The notes beneath the pieces were generated by a model that saw only the letters and a list, made by a program, of their open reading frames with translations, was not told where the DNA came from and did not search any database. The position numbers and the translations under genes are program-made. Positions 31,179 through 40,283 of a stretch of 64,000 bases of DNA are shown one piece after another. The stretch covers positions 744,001 through 808,000 of the forward strand of contig JAPFFF010000010.1 of the NCBI GenBank assembly GCA_039105265.1, in the 5' to 3' direction. Within the stretch, counting starts at the first letter, position 1. Each line of letters opens with the position of its first letter. Source of the stretch: Tritrichomonas musculus. Lineage: Eukaryota > Parabasalia > Tritrichomonadida > Tritrichomonadidae.

Positions 31179-32360
31179 TTAGGAAGAAGGTTTTTTAACA
31201 AATCCTTCGAAAAGAATTGAGCCTGTTTGAGTATTTCTGAGCAAGTAAAGGAATGGATGATCTGCGAAAATATTTGGAACGATTTCTTCTTCATCCAAAG
31301 ATAGAGACATCATCATCATTCCAGTTGCTGCTGCTGCTTCTGTTCCATTTTCATCTAGGATTATTTTTGCCTTTTGCACTATAGAGCTGATGAAGTACTT
31401 GACATTTGGATCGGTGCAATCAGCAAGATTTGTGAATGCCTTATCAATTCCAAGTTTTCTAAAAACATCGTTCAATTGAAGAGTTGATTCCAATGTAAAT
31501 TTGGGTAATTTAACATTGACCTTTCTTCTTCTCATATTGGTCAATAATTCGTTATTTAAAGATTCATATGTCAACTTTTTCAATGCATTGAAACCTTCAA
31601 TTGAATTTTCTTTCGGAACGATGAGAACAAAGTCATACTGATGGTGGAGATATGGAATTGAAACAAGCTGTAATTGATCATTTTCTGTATATGGCAATTT
31701 TTGTTCAAATGATTGAAGCATAATTGTATGAATATCTGTTCCATTGATTAATTTAAAATTCTTTACATCAGCATTTTTAGATTCAGGATCAATGTCAAAT
31801 TTCTTTTCCCATTCGGATTTGAAGTAAATTGCATTAACTAAAACAATGGCAGAATCCTGGCCAACATCAGATGGTCCAACTAGCTTTGGGATCATTCCTT
31901 TTGTCGCTCTGTTGACTTCTTCATTGATCTTATCGCATGCTGGCTGTGGAAAAGTAACTTCTTCAATTGGAATGTGTAATATCTTTTGGTTTGGAGTAAA
32001 TGTTTCAGGGTCAAAGTTTAAAATTTGATTAACCCAAATTTTGTTTGATGTCGAAACTTTGTCTGTGTTTTCTTTATTGATTAATTCATGAAGATGGCCT
32101 AAAATTGCTTCAATTTGAGATTCGTTCAAATTGATTCTAAGTGACTTAAGTATTTCTGCTCGTGTCTGGTTTGTAAATAATGATGTTGACATTGCTACGC
32201 ACACAAAAGCAGAATATGGTGAAAAAACTGTATTTTGAGTGTCATCTTCTGGATTTGTTAATTGCAATGTTTCAATTCCAAATTTGTTCAAAGATTCAAC
32301 AAATTGGGATATGCTTTTTATCTGTATTATAAAAAAATAAATTAATCCTAATTTGAGCAT
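31179..32360 (-). CDS. Secreted serpin, predicted P1-P1' Leu-Ser
   Basis: The protein has 393 aa, the usual serpin length. The N-terminus (MLKLGLIYFFIIQIKSIS) looks like a signal peptide. Family signatures are NTVFSPYSAFVCVAM, LVNAIYFKSEWEKKF, the breach/shutter region, VKLPKFTLEST, and the C-terminal ADHPFLYLLRNTQTGSILFEGFV. The reactive-centre loop hinge ENGTEAAAATG matches inhibitory serpins with small residues at P15-P9. By hinge counting, the loop GMMMMSLSLDEEE places Leu at P1 and Ser at P1', suggesting a chymotrypsin- or cathepsin-G-like target; the exact P1 could shift by one or two residues. Probably a secreted protease inhibitor, acting on host or parasite proteases. Confidence 0.93.
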   Translation of the reverse strand: MLKLGLIYFFIIQIKSISQFVESLNKFGIETLQLTNPEDDTQNTVFSPYSAFVCVAMSTSLFTNQTRAEILKSLRINLNESQIEAILGHLHELINKENTDKVSTSNKIWVNQILNFDPETFTPNQKILHIPIEEVTFPQPACDKINEEVNRATKGMIPKLVGPSDVGQDSAIVLVNAIYFKSEWEKKFDIDPESKNADVKNFKLINGTDIHTIMLQSFEQKLPYTENDQLQLVSIPYLHHQYDFVLIVPKENSIEGFNALKKLTYESLNNELLTNMRRRKVNVKLPKFTLESTLQLNDVFRKLGIDKAFTNLADCTDPNVKYFISSIVQKAKIILDENGTEAAAATGMMMMSLSLDEEEIVPNIFADHPFLYLLRNTQTGSILFEGFVKKPSS

Positions 32361-33420
32361 CCTCTCAATTTATAACACTTTTAAAAAATTTGAATACATT
32401 CACAAAAAAAAGATAGAGGATTAAATATTAAGATATCTTATACTTTTTCTATGATTTTAATTTTATATTTTACTTTTTATCATATTATTTTAGTATAATA
32501 TGTTTTAACAATTTGTTTTTCTAATAAAAATGAATATTAATGAATTAACATGTAAATAAAGCAAAAACAAAAACAATCTCTAAAGTAGGCATGCTTTTAT
32601 GGAGAAAATCGGTCTACCGGAAAACAGTTTCTAGATTGAGAAAGCTCCTTGACTTGATTTACCCGAAGTATTCAATAAGTGGTGTACAAAAATAATTACA
32701 AAAGTAAAAATATTTCAAATAAACTTTTCAAAAAACTAGAATAAAATCCACTAATATCTCAATAAATAAATTTAAAATACTGAAAAAAAATTTTTTTTGT
32801 TTTTATTTCACAATAAAAAATCCAAAAAATAAATAAATTAAACGGGGAAATCGTAATCGCCCGTGGCGGTTTAGGTCAATATTGACCTTGTATCGTACCA
32901 TAGAAAAAAAGTCTTGAACTTTTTTGCACTTTTGCAAAAAAAAAGCATTAGTAGCTAGCTCATGGTTTTTTCTATATAAAAAAAAATATAAACGGAATAT
33001 TTTTTTATTGTCTAAAATCGATATTATTTTGAGCCTTGGCTTATAAACAAGAAAGGACAAATATTTTATATACTAATAAAAGTTCCATTTATTACTTTAT
33101 AACAGAGAAAATCAAAATTTTAATCTAAATATTATATGAATATTTTATATTGTGCAAGCAATTGCACAATCCAAAGGCTTAAAAATAAATATGAAACCAT
33201 ATTACTCAAAATTAATTAACTACCTTTTAACTTTAGAAGTATATGATTTCCAATATCAATGATATTAGCGAAAAGATGGAATTTACGTAATTATATACAT
33301 CAAAATAATAAAATGACGGTGTTAAAAATATTTGCGCTTTAAGTTTGTTGGAATGTTCTTGTGTTTACTCATCGAAAAAACTTATTTGATAACAAAAGTT
33401 GATGATCCCAATGTTATTTC
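32361..33420. other. Intergenic with a repeated motif at about 32870-32905
   Basis: No gene is supported. A minus-strand reading at 32803-32905 (MVRYKVNIDLNRHGRLRFP and on) resembles the reading just upstream of the NSUN2-like fusion gene (SEVRYKANINLN), through the shared CTTGTATCGTAC motif. This may be a small repeat or a relic of a common gene start. Confidence 0.4.
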
Positions 33421-33608
33421 AAAATTGATTAATGCCAAAATATGAATATATTCATCAATAAATTTCATTCGTTATATTTAAACATTTAAGCTGCAACATT
33501 GAACATTTGATCAATTTTTTCTTAAGTTCCATCAAAATTGATTAATGCCAAAGTATGAATACAATAAACATGTAAGCTCCTTCTCAGTGCTCTCTTTAAG
33601 TTCCATCA
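33421..33608. repeat. Imperfect tandem duplication, about 113 bp
   Basis: The phrase AAAATTGATTAATGCCAAA followed by TATGAATA starts at 33421 and again at 33534. TAAGTTCCATCA ends both copies (33523-33534 and 33597-33608). The second copy is shorter, about 75 bp. Confidence 0.7.
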
Positions 33609-33859
33609 TAATACTTTTTTTTTTTTTGAGAAGCAACACCGTTCCCAAAGGTCGTAATACTATTTTCGAATTATGTAAATTTTCCCCTCAATTTTTTATA
33701 CTGTATTATAATAAAAAATACAATAGGTTTTCTTTATATTTTTACACTAAAAAATGAAATAATATAATAAAAATCAATAATTTTGTACAAAATTGAACGA
33801 TTATTTTTTTTTTTTTTTTTAAAAAAAATCAAAGAAATAAAATATATAAATTTATCAAA

Positions 33860-34330
33860 GATGCTCACACTACTTTTTTTAGTAATAGCTAGCAATAGCA
33901 GGCCAAGCTATGCTAGATCACTTTTTGGACATCCTGGAACAGATTAAGTTGGAAATGAATGAGTTGATGGCATTGTAATTCTTCAATTTAATATTAAAAA
34001 TGCCCATTACACAGCAACTATTGAAGATAATGATTATCCTAGCCCAGACCATGCTATAACTAACGAAACTTATCAAATTGTCAATGCGGAAACGATGGCG
34101 ATACAAAACAAATTTAGTGGAAATGTTAATTTATCACAGCAGGAATTATATTGGCATCTAGCGGCTCCCTTTAATTATTATACCACTCAATAACAATTAG
34201 ATAAAGCCCAAAGGGTCAAAATCAAATTTACTGTTCAAACGACCTATACCTCCTGGAAAATTGGCTACTGTAAAAACACCAGAATCTGTTGCCAATTAGA
34301 TTGCAATTACTCTCAACAGCCAATACTTGA
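33860..34330 (+). pseudogene. Coding relic of unknown family
   Basis: A plus-strand stretch with coding-like composition, ending about 20 codons before the 30-bp repeat. It reads in part as an uninterrupted segment of about 75 codons (for example NVNLSQQELYWHLAAPFNYY), but the whole is broken. I do not recognise the family. It may derive from a Maverick-like element, given the neighbouring remnants, and is treated as a fossil. Confidence 0.4.
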
Positions 34331-34344
34331 CTTTTAATGGGAAG

Positions 34345-34560
34345 ATTGAGCCATTCCAGCCCAATCCCCGGAAGATCGAGCTATTCCAGATCAATTCCCG
34401 GAAGAATAAACTATTCCAGATCAATCCCCGGAAGAATAAACTATTCCAGATCAATCCTCGGAAGAATAAACTATTCCAGCTCAATCCCCGGAAGAATAAA
34501 CTATTCTAGATCAATCCTCGGAAGAATAAACTATTCCAGCTCAATCCCCGGAGGTGAAGG
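34345..34560. repeat. 30-bp tandem repeat, about seven copies
   Basis: The unit is GATCAATCCCCGGAAGAATAAACTATTCCA with C/T and A/C variants. The array directly abuts the stop codon of the minus-strand frame at 34541. The unit is a multiple of three, so several frames stay open by chance. Confidence 0.9.
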
Positions 34561-35324
34561 TGAACGAGGTCGTTTTGATTTTTGTCTTGGGTCTATTATC
34601 ATCTAAATTTGTACTACTTTGGAGTAAACGTTGAATTCTGTTTTGATTTAGATCCCTTGTTGGTGGCTCTACATTTGTGGGTCGTGTCCTACCGATTTTC
34701 CTAAGGTTAAGATGATAATCATTTCGATTTAAAGTTGGAGGTCTGGGTAATGGAGCCAATTCTTGTATATCATCTGTTTGAATGCCTCTAGTTTTATATT
34801 CTTTCTTATCATTCTTCAAAGTTCTTTCTTTCATCTGCTCTCTCAGTTCTTTAGCTGCTTGTTTTTCCTCCTCAGTCTTCATTCGAGATATCCTTATGTT
34901 GATAATATCATAATGCAATTTTATCTCTGTTAATACACCTGTTGTTGATTCCTGGAGAGCATATTGATATGGCTTTAAAACTGTAATGTAATGCCCATGT
35001 TCATTTTTATCATCTTGATTTTTCTTAATTGCAAAAACACAAACTGTTAATTTTGCTTTTGGTCTCTCTCTTGAGTCTATTAGCAAATTCAAGTACGTCT
35101 TTAAAAGCTATACTAGTATTTAAATATGTCTCATATAATTTTTGTAGATTTATTTGTTTATTAGTACCTTGTAATAGTTGTATTTTATTGTTAGGTTTAG
35201 TTTGTGTACCTCTTGTTAATCTTGCAACATCTCTATCAACTAGTTTAGGTCGAAATTTAATAGTACCTTGTAATAGTTGTATTTTATTGTTAGGTTTAGT
35301 TTGTGTACCTATATCACTTGTCAT
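34541..35324 (-). pseudogene. Uncharacterised broken gene, possibly Maverick-associated
   Basis: Minus-strand coding remnant, broken, readable in two overlapping pieces. The first part contains an internal duplication (GTQTKPNNKIQLLQGT twice). The later part is polar, with a charged KTEEEKQAAKELREQMKE segment and a basic Pro/Arg-rich tail. I recognise no domain. It is placed with mobile-element remnants on the basis of context only and treated as a fossil. Confidence 0.4.
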
Positions 35325-35969
35325 TTAAAAAACAAATAAAAGAATTAAGTAGAAGATGTTGTTTATTAAAGAAGGTTATCAAGGCTGCAGTTGATATCAT
35401 CAACGTTGACCTTCATCTCAATAGGAATAGGGATATACCAAATCTGACTAGTTCATTATATAAATCACCCAATATTAAATATAATGATATGCCAATAAAC
35501 AAAATTGGAATATTTTCAAAAAAGATATTAGCGATTGAAAATTGGTGATATTTAAAAGTATCTGAATTGAATTAATCTGTTATCATTTTGCTATAGAGCA
35601 TATGCTAACCAAGAAAAAAGTCATTAGCCAAAATCAGTTATATCTATCACATATGCAGAAAAATGCAATTCTTTGATTTCGAGTAAATTATAAACGGACA
35701 AAAAATATAACCATTTTTACGAAATAATCAAAATTGAATGCTTTTTATAAAAATAAACTAATATCATTCAAAAAATAATTTTTTTTTCTTTTTAAAATTT
35801 CTTAGAATTTCAATTAAAAAAATAAAAATGGTGCAAAACTGCAACGTCGATATTACTACGGGTATTTAAGATTGATATCAATATCGGTATTTTCGGAAAA
35901 AATAGCACTAAATAATGTGAGAGAAATAAAGGGAAAACGAAAATAAAAATTTATTTTGAGAAAAAAATA
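35325..35969. other. Intergenic, no gene seen
   Basis: A plus-strand frame of about 80 codons near 35303-35548 overlaps the remnant start and has no recognisable motif. The rest is AT-rich. Confidence 0.4.
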
Positions 35970-36334
35970 AACTCTGTCCAAAAATGTTCTACAATTGAAT
36001 TTTGAGAGAGTATTCAAATTATCCTTTTTTTTCTCATGCACCTATATGGTGATTCGAAGGTTTTTTCCAAAGTTCTTTTTTTTAGAGAGTAGCCCATGTC
36101 CCATAGAAAGTTGTAATTTCTCTTAAGAGAGTGGATATTCCTTTCAAAAACCAAGGTTCCTTATATAAAAATAGCTTACTGAAAGGATAATTAAAAAAAT
36201 AAACTTCTGAAAAATTGAATACATTGCTTTGAGAGAAAAAAGAAATTTTCGACACTTTATCGTTTTTTTAGTCAATTTTCAGTGGATAAATACGGTTTAT
36301 ATGTAAGTTAAGTCGAACATTTTTGGACAGAGTT
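35970..36334. mobile_element. TA-flanked MITE, 365 bp
   Basis: Perfect 20-bp terminal inverted repeats: AACTCTGTCCAAAAATGTTC at the left and its exact reverse complement at the right. TA lies outside each end (35968-35969, 36335-36336). Size, ends and TA target fit a non-autonomous Tc1/mariner element. No ORF inside. Confidence 0.88.
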
Positions 36335-36404
36335 TAATTTTTTTTCTTAACTTGATCTTCGACCCCTATTTTATTGAATGAGGCCCTTATTTTTTGGGGG
36401 CACT

Positions 36405-36830
36405 TTAAGTTATAAAATCTTCAATTGAATCTTTTTGAATTAAAGAACAAATATAATCATCATTTTCTCCGATTCTCCTTTTATCATGAAAATTTTTTGG
36501 TAATTCTTTCGTTAGCTCTTCAAACCAGTTATTTAGATCATATTTTGGGAACCATTCTTCATTAATAAATGGCTGGATTTCTGGTTGGAAAAATTGCGGG
36601 TAATAAGAATTATAAAAAATATTATAAGTATTAATAATATTTTTAACAATAAATTCATCAATGACCATTATATTCTCTTCAAAAAGAAATAAAAGAAGCC
36701 TTTTATTACTTTTTAAAATATGGAAAAGATCTGAATTTGAAAAGTATTTTTTCATATCGTCTTTGAAAAGTAGTAAAATCTTCTCGATTTTGTTAAAAAA
36801 ATCTGTTACTCGATAGTGGTTATTGGACAT
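36405..36830 (-). CDS. Truncated DUF3447/ankyrin-family protein
   Basis: The protein has 141 aa. The pattern LFHILKSNKRLLLFLFEE, ..YYPQFFQPEIQPF, then RRIGENDDYICSLIQKDSIEDFI is the N-terminal domain (DUF3447 type) that precedes long ankyrin-repeat arrays in trichomonad proteins. Here a stop follows directly after EDFIT, where the ankyrin repeats would normally begin, and no ankyrin repeats follow in any frame. It is therefore a truncated gene, either a pseudogene or a short family member. The MITE at 35970-36334 lies 70 bp beyond the stop, but does not overlap the frame. Confidence 0.75.
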   Translation of the reverse strand: MSNNHYRVTDFFNKIEKILLLFKDDMKKYFSNSDLFHILKSNKRLLLFLFEENIMVIDEFIVKNIINTYNIFYNSYYPQFFQPEIQPFINEEWFPKYDLNNWFEELTKELPKNFHDKRRIGENDDYICSLIQKDSIEDFIT

Positions 36831-37279
36831 TTTTAATATTTAGTAAAATAATGTTCTTTTTGATATTGAGAAAAAAAATCATACTCAAAGGAACAGAACT
36901 TTTAACAGGCAAAGCACTTGGTGACTATAGCTATATGTCTTAATTTTAATTGGAAAATATTTTGAATTGAATGACTACATACATTATGAAATTTCTATAT
37001 ATTTTCGAGTGATTTCAAAATGATTGTAGTCATTCAATTTGAAACAAATTAATTCTTTCTAACTTGAATATGATGTAATAAATAGAGACTTAAAAAGTTA
37101 CGGATTGAATAAGAATTTTCACACGCCAAAAAAATAAATATATAAGTGATACAGATTATAAATTTATGAACAAATCTTTTTGGCATAAAGTAGATGTTGA
37201 GATATTGATAATAAACTACACCCTTAATAAATACAAAATTAATATAAAATCAATTTTTTATTATTATACACATATCCAT
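36831..37279. other. Intergenic, no gene seen
   Basis: AT-rich, no supported feature. Confidence 0.5.
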
Positions 37280-37603
37280 CTATTTTAATGCTGGATGATC
37301 ATTAGTAAAATCTTTGAAATCAGCATCCATTTTGGCTTTCATTCTATCGAATTCAGCATCGAAATCATCATTATGATCGAAGTCGATTGGAGCCGCACCG
37401 CCAGTGCTTGTGTGGGTGCTTGTTGTTTTATGTCCTTGTGGATCGATTGTTGTATCAGTAACAGTTGTTGTAGTATGAACTTGACCAGATGGATCTGTAT
37501 TGGAATCAACTTTAGTTGTTCGCTCAACTGTTTGTCCGTTCTTTGTTACTGATTCGTGTGTAATGCATGAACTTGTGCAAGTGCAATTTGATTTAGAACT
37601 CAT
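37280..37603 (-). CDS. Small Thr-rich hypothetical protein
   Basis: The protein has 107 aa. A Cys-containing start (KSNCTCTSSC) is followed by a polar Thr/Ser-rich middle (HTTTTVTDTTIDPQGHKTTST) and an acidic/basic helical end (DDFDAEFDRMKAKMDADFKDF). No signal peptide, membrane segment or known domain is seen. The composition is clearly coding and less AT-rich than the flanks. A TCATT initiator lies about 12 bases upstream of the ATG, which supports a real gene. Function unknown. Confidence 0.7.
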   Translation of the reverse strand: MSSKSNCTCTSSCITHESVTKNGQTVERTTKVDSNTDPSGQVHTTTTVTDTTIDPQGHKTTSTHTSTGGAAPIDFDHNDDFDAEFDRMKAKMDADFKDFTNDHPALK

Positions 37604-38243
37604 AATAAATAAAATGATATGAGAATAGTAATATTTTTTTTTTCTATTTTTTTGAATGGAGTTTATTTTGATTTTTGAATAGATTCTTTCAATTTTGAAT
37701 CATTATTTTTATGTTTATTCATATTTTATTCAATTTTGAGAACCATGAGATTATCGCTGTTCAATTCAAAATTTTTTTAAAAAAAATATTCATAAACGAA
37801 TCGAATTGGCAATACTATCGTTAATAATTCAAGAGGGATGCATTTCAAATTGATAAGATAATTTACACAAACTTTATTATTGATTGTGTAGAATTTGTTG
37901 CCAAATTGTCAAATTTGATGAGAACCTTTTCTAAATTCTTCTATTGCCAAAACAAATTATTTATATCTATATTTTAAATTTAATTTTAAATATCAAAAGT
38001 TTGCTAATAAAGAATTAAGAAAAATAGATAATAACAATTTTCAGTTTTTTTTTTTTGAACCAATTATAATTATTCATTAGCTACCTTCAACATTATTTAA
38101 ATGCTTAGATTCATTCCATGAAAATTATAAACTTTAAAATATTATAATTTTTTTCACAACGACAACAACAATAAAAATAGCGCATTTCATACACAGTATA
38201 ATAAAAAGAATAGCTTTATTAATTTATTTTTCAAATTCTATTT
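37604..38243. other. Intergenic, no gene seen
   Basis: AT-rich apart from the initiator listed separately. Confidence 0.5.
37613..37617 (-). promoter_or_regulatory. TCAYW initiator of the Thr-rich gene
   Basis: TCATT on the minus strand, close to ATG 37603. Confidence 0.5.
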
Positions 38244-39878
38244 TTATATATATTCAATATCATTATCAGATAACCAAGGAAGAGGCTCCATCACGTCGGC
38301 TCCCACGTTGCAAGGTGTGTACATGTCCTCTATTCCATTCTTCATCATCTCCTGAATTTTTTCCTCGTCAAGTTTTCCGATTCTCGACAAAACGATTGCC
38401 TTCAGCGAAATGAGAGCGACAGCTCTTTTTGCCGCCAATCTCCATTCGTCGGATGTCATTTTGCCCCCTTCATTTTTGACCTTCTTTGCGAGCTCTTCGA
38501 GCATGACCTTTAGCTTATCAGCGTGGAACTCCTTTGCTATTTTTGGGAGCCTGTAATAGGACCGCGCGTGGTCCGGCTTCATGAACAAAGTAAAGCGAGT
38601 GTCATGCCTTGCCAGCGCCCATTGCGCGCAGTATTCGGCGCACGTTCCTCTATTTGAAAGGAGTGCGAACGGAGCATTCAAATACCACCTCTGTGATGGC
38701 TTCATTGCCTCGACAAAATAGCGCTTCGACATTGTGAACAATGTGATTGCTTTAAAGTAGTCCTGTGAGCGCTGCGCCTTCCTTCCACGGTTGAGGAAGT
38801 CGAAGCCCATTTTGCCCATCTGTGATTTGTTATTAACCCCCAAATTCTCTGAAAAAGCGGGAGCGTAACGCATCGTTGTTTCATTGAATTTCTTGTCCTC
38901 TTTGCGCAGGATGTTGTGAAGCTTGATCATGAGATCAGGCCACTCTACTAACGCAAGATGCAATGGTTCAGCAAATTTTTTTAGTTCACATGTCCCTGCT
39001 GTCCCTGTCAAACTTTGTAACTTTACTTCATTGAATAAATAACGTACTAAAAGTGCCGCTTTCTTCTCTTCTTTTTGAGCAAGCTTAGTAAGCAGTTCTT
39101 CATTCTTGTCTAGATAGGCACGAACTATCTGTAGCCATCGATATACAATGGTGTTATTGTCGCCCTCAAAAAGTGGACCGTCTGAAAAAGTGAGTTTTGA
39201 ATCGACTAATTTTTGGAGTTGCTCTTTAGTCCGTTTAACCGTAACTGAGCTAGAACAAATGCTATGGCCTATGATTTTGAGATATACTAGTACTAGGAAA
39301 AGTCGGGCTGAGGTGTAGTCTTCGTTGTCGGCGCGTAATAATTCTTCATATGCAAATACAGCAACATCATTCTTTTCACTGATAGTAGAGGCATAGGCAA
39401 TATCTTTGAGTAATCGAATATAACTGCGAAGTCTGTATTGGTGAATGGCATCACCTGGATGATCATATAATATTTCTGTATATAATAAATCTCGAAAGGT
39501 AGATAATATTTCACGGTAACAACATATGATTGTATCATTATCAACTTGTGGTATTTTCATCATTATTTTACTCATAACTCGTAAAGCATCAACACAAAAA
39601 GGATCTAATTTAAATGCTCGAAAAGTATATTCAATTGCTTTGGGTAATGTAAAAAAAGTGCTGAATTCGTTTTCATATATCATTTCGGCTTTGTTTGAAA
39701 TCGTAAAAGCAGTTATTTGATCATTTGTAAATAACTTAGAATTAATCATTTGAAGTCTTTCCCATTTTAATTCTGGCTTAAGTTCAAGACTTGGATCTAT
39801 ATCATCACCTGGACGTTTTTCAGTATCACAGTCTTTTGAAAAAAAAGCTGGATCGTTTCGCAATCGATTTACGGACAT
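38244..39878 (-). CDS. TPR-like helical repeat protein
   Basis: The protein has 544 aa and is alpha-helical throughout. Two regions look like TPR pairs: residues about 60-110 (KAEMIYENEFSTFFTLPKAIEYTFRAFKLDPFCVDALRV) and about 365-440 (FLNRGRKAQRSQDYFKAITLFTMSKR, then LSNRGTCAEYCAQWALARHDTRFTLFM, then KPDHARSYYRLPKIA). The second has the classic TPR spacing. No signal peptide, membrane segment or catalytic domain is seen. It is probably a scaffold or co-chaperone-like protein. The 3' part of the gene (38280-38960) is GC-rich and the 5' part AT-rich. A TCATT initiator sits about 15 bases before the ATG. Confidence 0.75.
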   Translation of the reverse strand: MSVNRLRNDPAFFSKDCDTEKRPGDDIDPSLELKPELKWERLQMINSKLFTNDQITAFTISNKAEMIYENEFSTFFTLPKAIEYTFRAFKLDPFCVDALRVMSKIMMKIPQVDNDTIICCYREILSTFRDLLYTEILYDHPGDAIHQYRLRSYIRLLKDIAYASTISEKNDVAVFAYEELLRADNEDYTSARLFLVLVYLKIIGHSICSSSVTVKRTKEQLQKLVDSKLTFSDGPLFEGDNNTIVYRWLQIVRAYLDKNEELLTKLAQKEEKKAALLVRYLFNEVKLQSLTGTAGTCELKKFAEPLHLALVEWPDLMIKLHNILRKEDKKFNETTMRYAPAFSENLGVNNKSQMGKMGFDFLNRGRKAQRSQDYFKAITLFTMSKRYFVEAMKPSQRWYLNAPFALLSNRGTCAEYCAQWALARHDTRFTLFMKPDHARSYYRLPKIAKEFHADKLKVMLEELAKKVKNEGGKMTSDEWRLAAKRAVALISLKAIVLSRIGKLDEEKIQEMMKNGIEDMYTPCNVGADVMEPLPWLSDNDIEYI

Positions 39879-39889
39879 AGCGACCGTTT

Positions 39890-39894
39890 AATGA
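39890..39894 (-). promoter_or_regulatory. TCAYW initiator of the TPR-like gene
   Basis: TCATT on the minus strand, 12-16 bases before ATG 39878. Confidence 0.5.
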
Positions 39895-40101
39895 AAATTA
39901 ATTGGTTCGAATTGAATAAAAATTTTCATATTTATTCAATTTTTTGTATTGGCATTGAAATGCTTTTTTTGAAAATAATAAAAGTACTTCAATATTTGTT
40001 TTGAACATTTATAACCTAAATTTTAGAACAAAAAAAATTTTTACTCCTATCCATATTGTTAATAAAACATATTAATAATTATTCTTTTTGATTATCAAGA
40101 A

Positions 40102-40173
40102 GTCCCACTAGTATAATGGTTAGAATAGATCCTTGACACCGATCAGACTGCGGTTCGATTCCGCAGTGGGACA
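40102..40173 (+). tRNA. tRNA with anticodon GAC (Val by decoding, Asp-like body)
   Basis: Cloverleaf with acceptor GTCCCAC/GTGGGAC and discriminator A. The D arm (TAGTATAATGGTTAGAATAG) resembles eukaryotic tRNA-Asp. The T arm is CTGCGG/CCGCAG with TTCGATT. The anticodon stem is GATCC/CGATC around loop TTGACAC, which reads GAC (Val). The stem pair next to the loop is C-C instead of a match. A body with GTC and GGATC would be a perfect tRNA-Asp. It may therefore be tRNA-Val(GAC), or a tRNA-Asp copy with an altered anticodon arm. Box A and B look intact, and a T run follows. Confidence 0.75.
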
Positions 40174-40181
40174 TTTTTTTT
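40174..40181 (+). terminator. Pol III terminator
   Basis: Run of eight T right after the tRNA. Confidence 0.8.
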
Positions 40182-40283
40182 CTTTTCCCATCGATTTTTT
40201 GAATAAATAAACTGAATTGAAAATCATTAAAAATGCATTCAATATGGGCATTTAGGATTATTCAAATTTTTTAATATTGTTTA

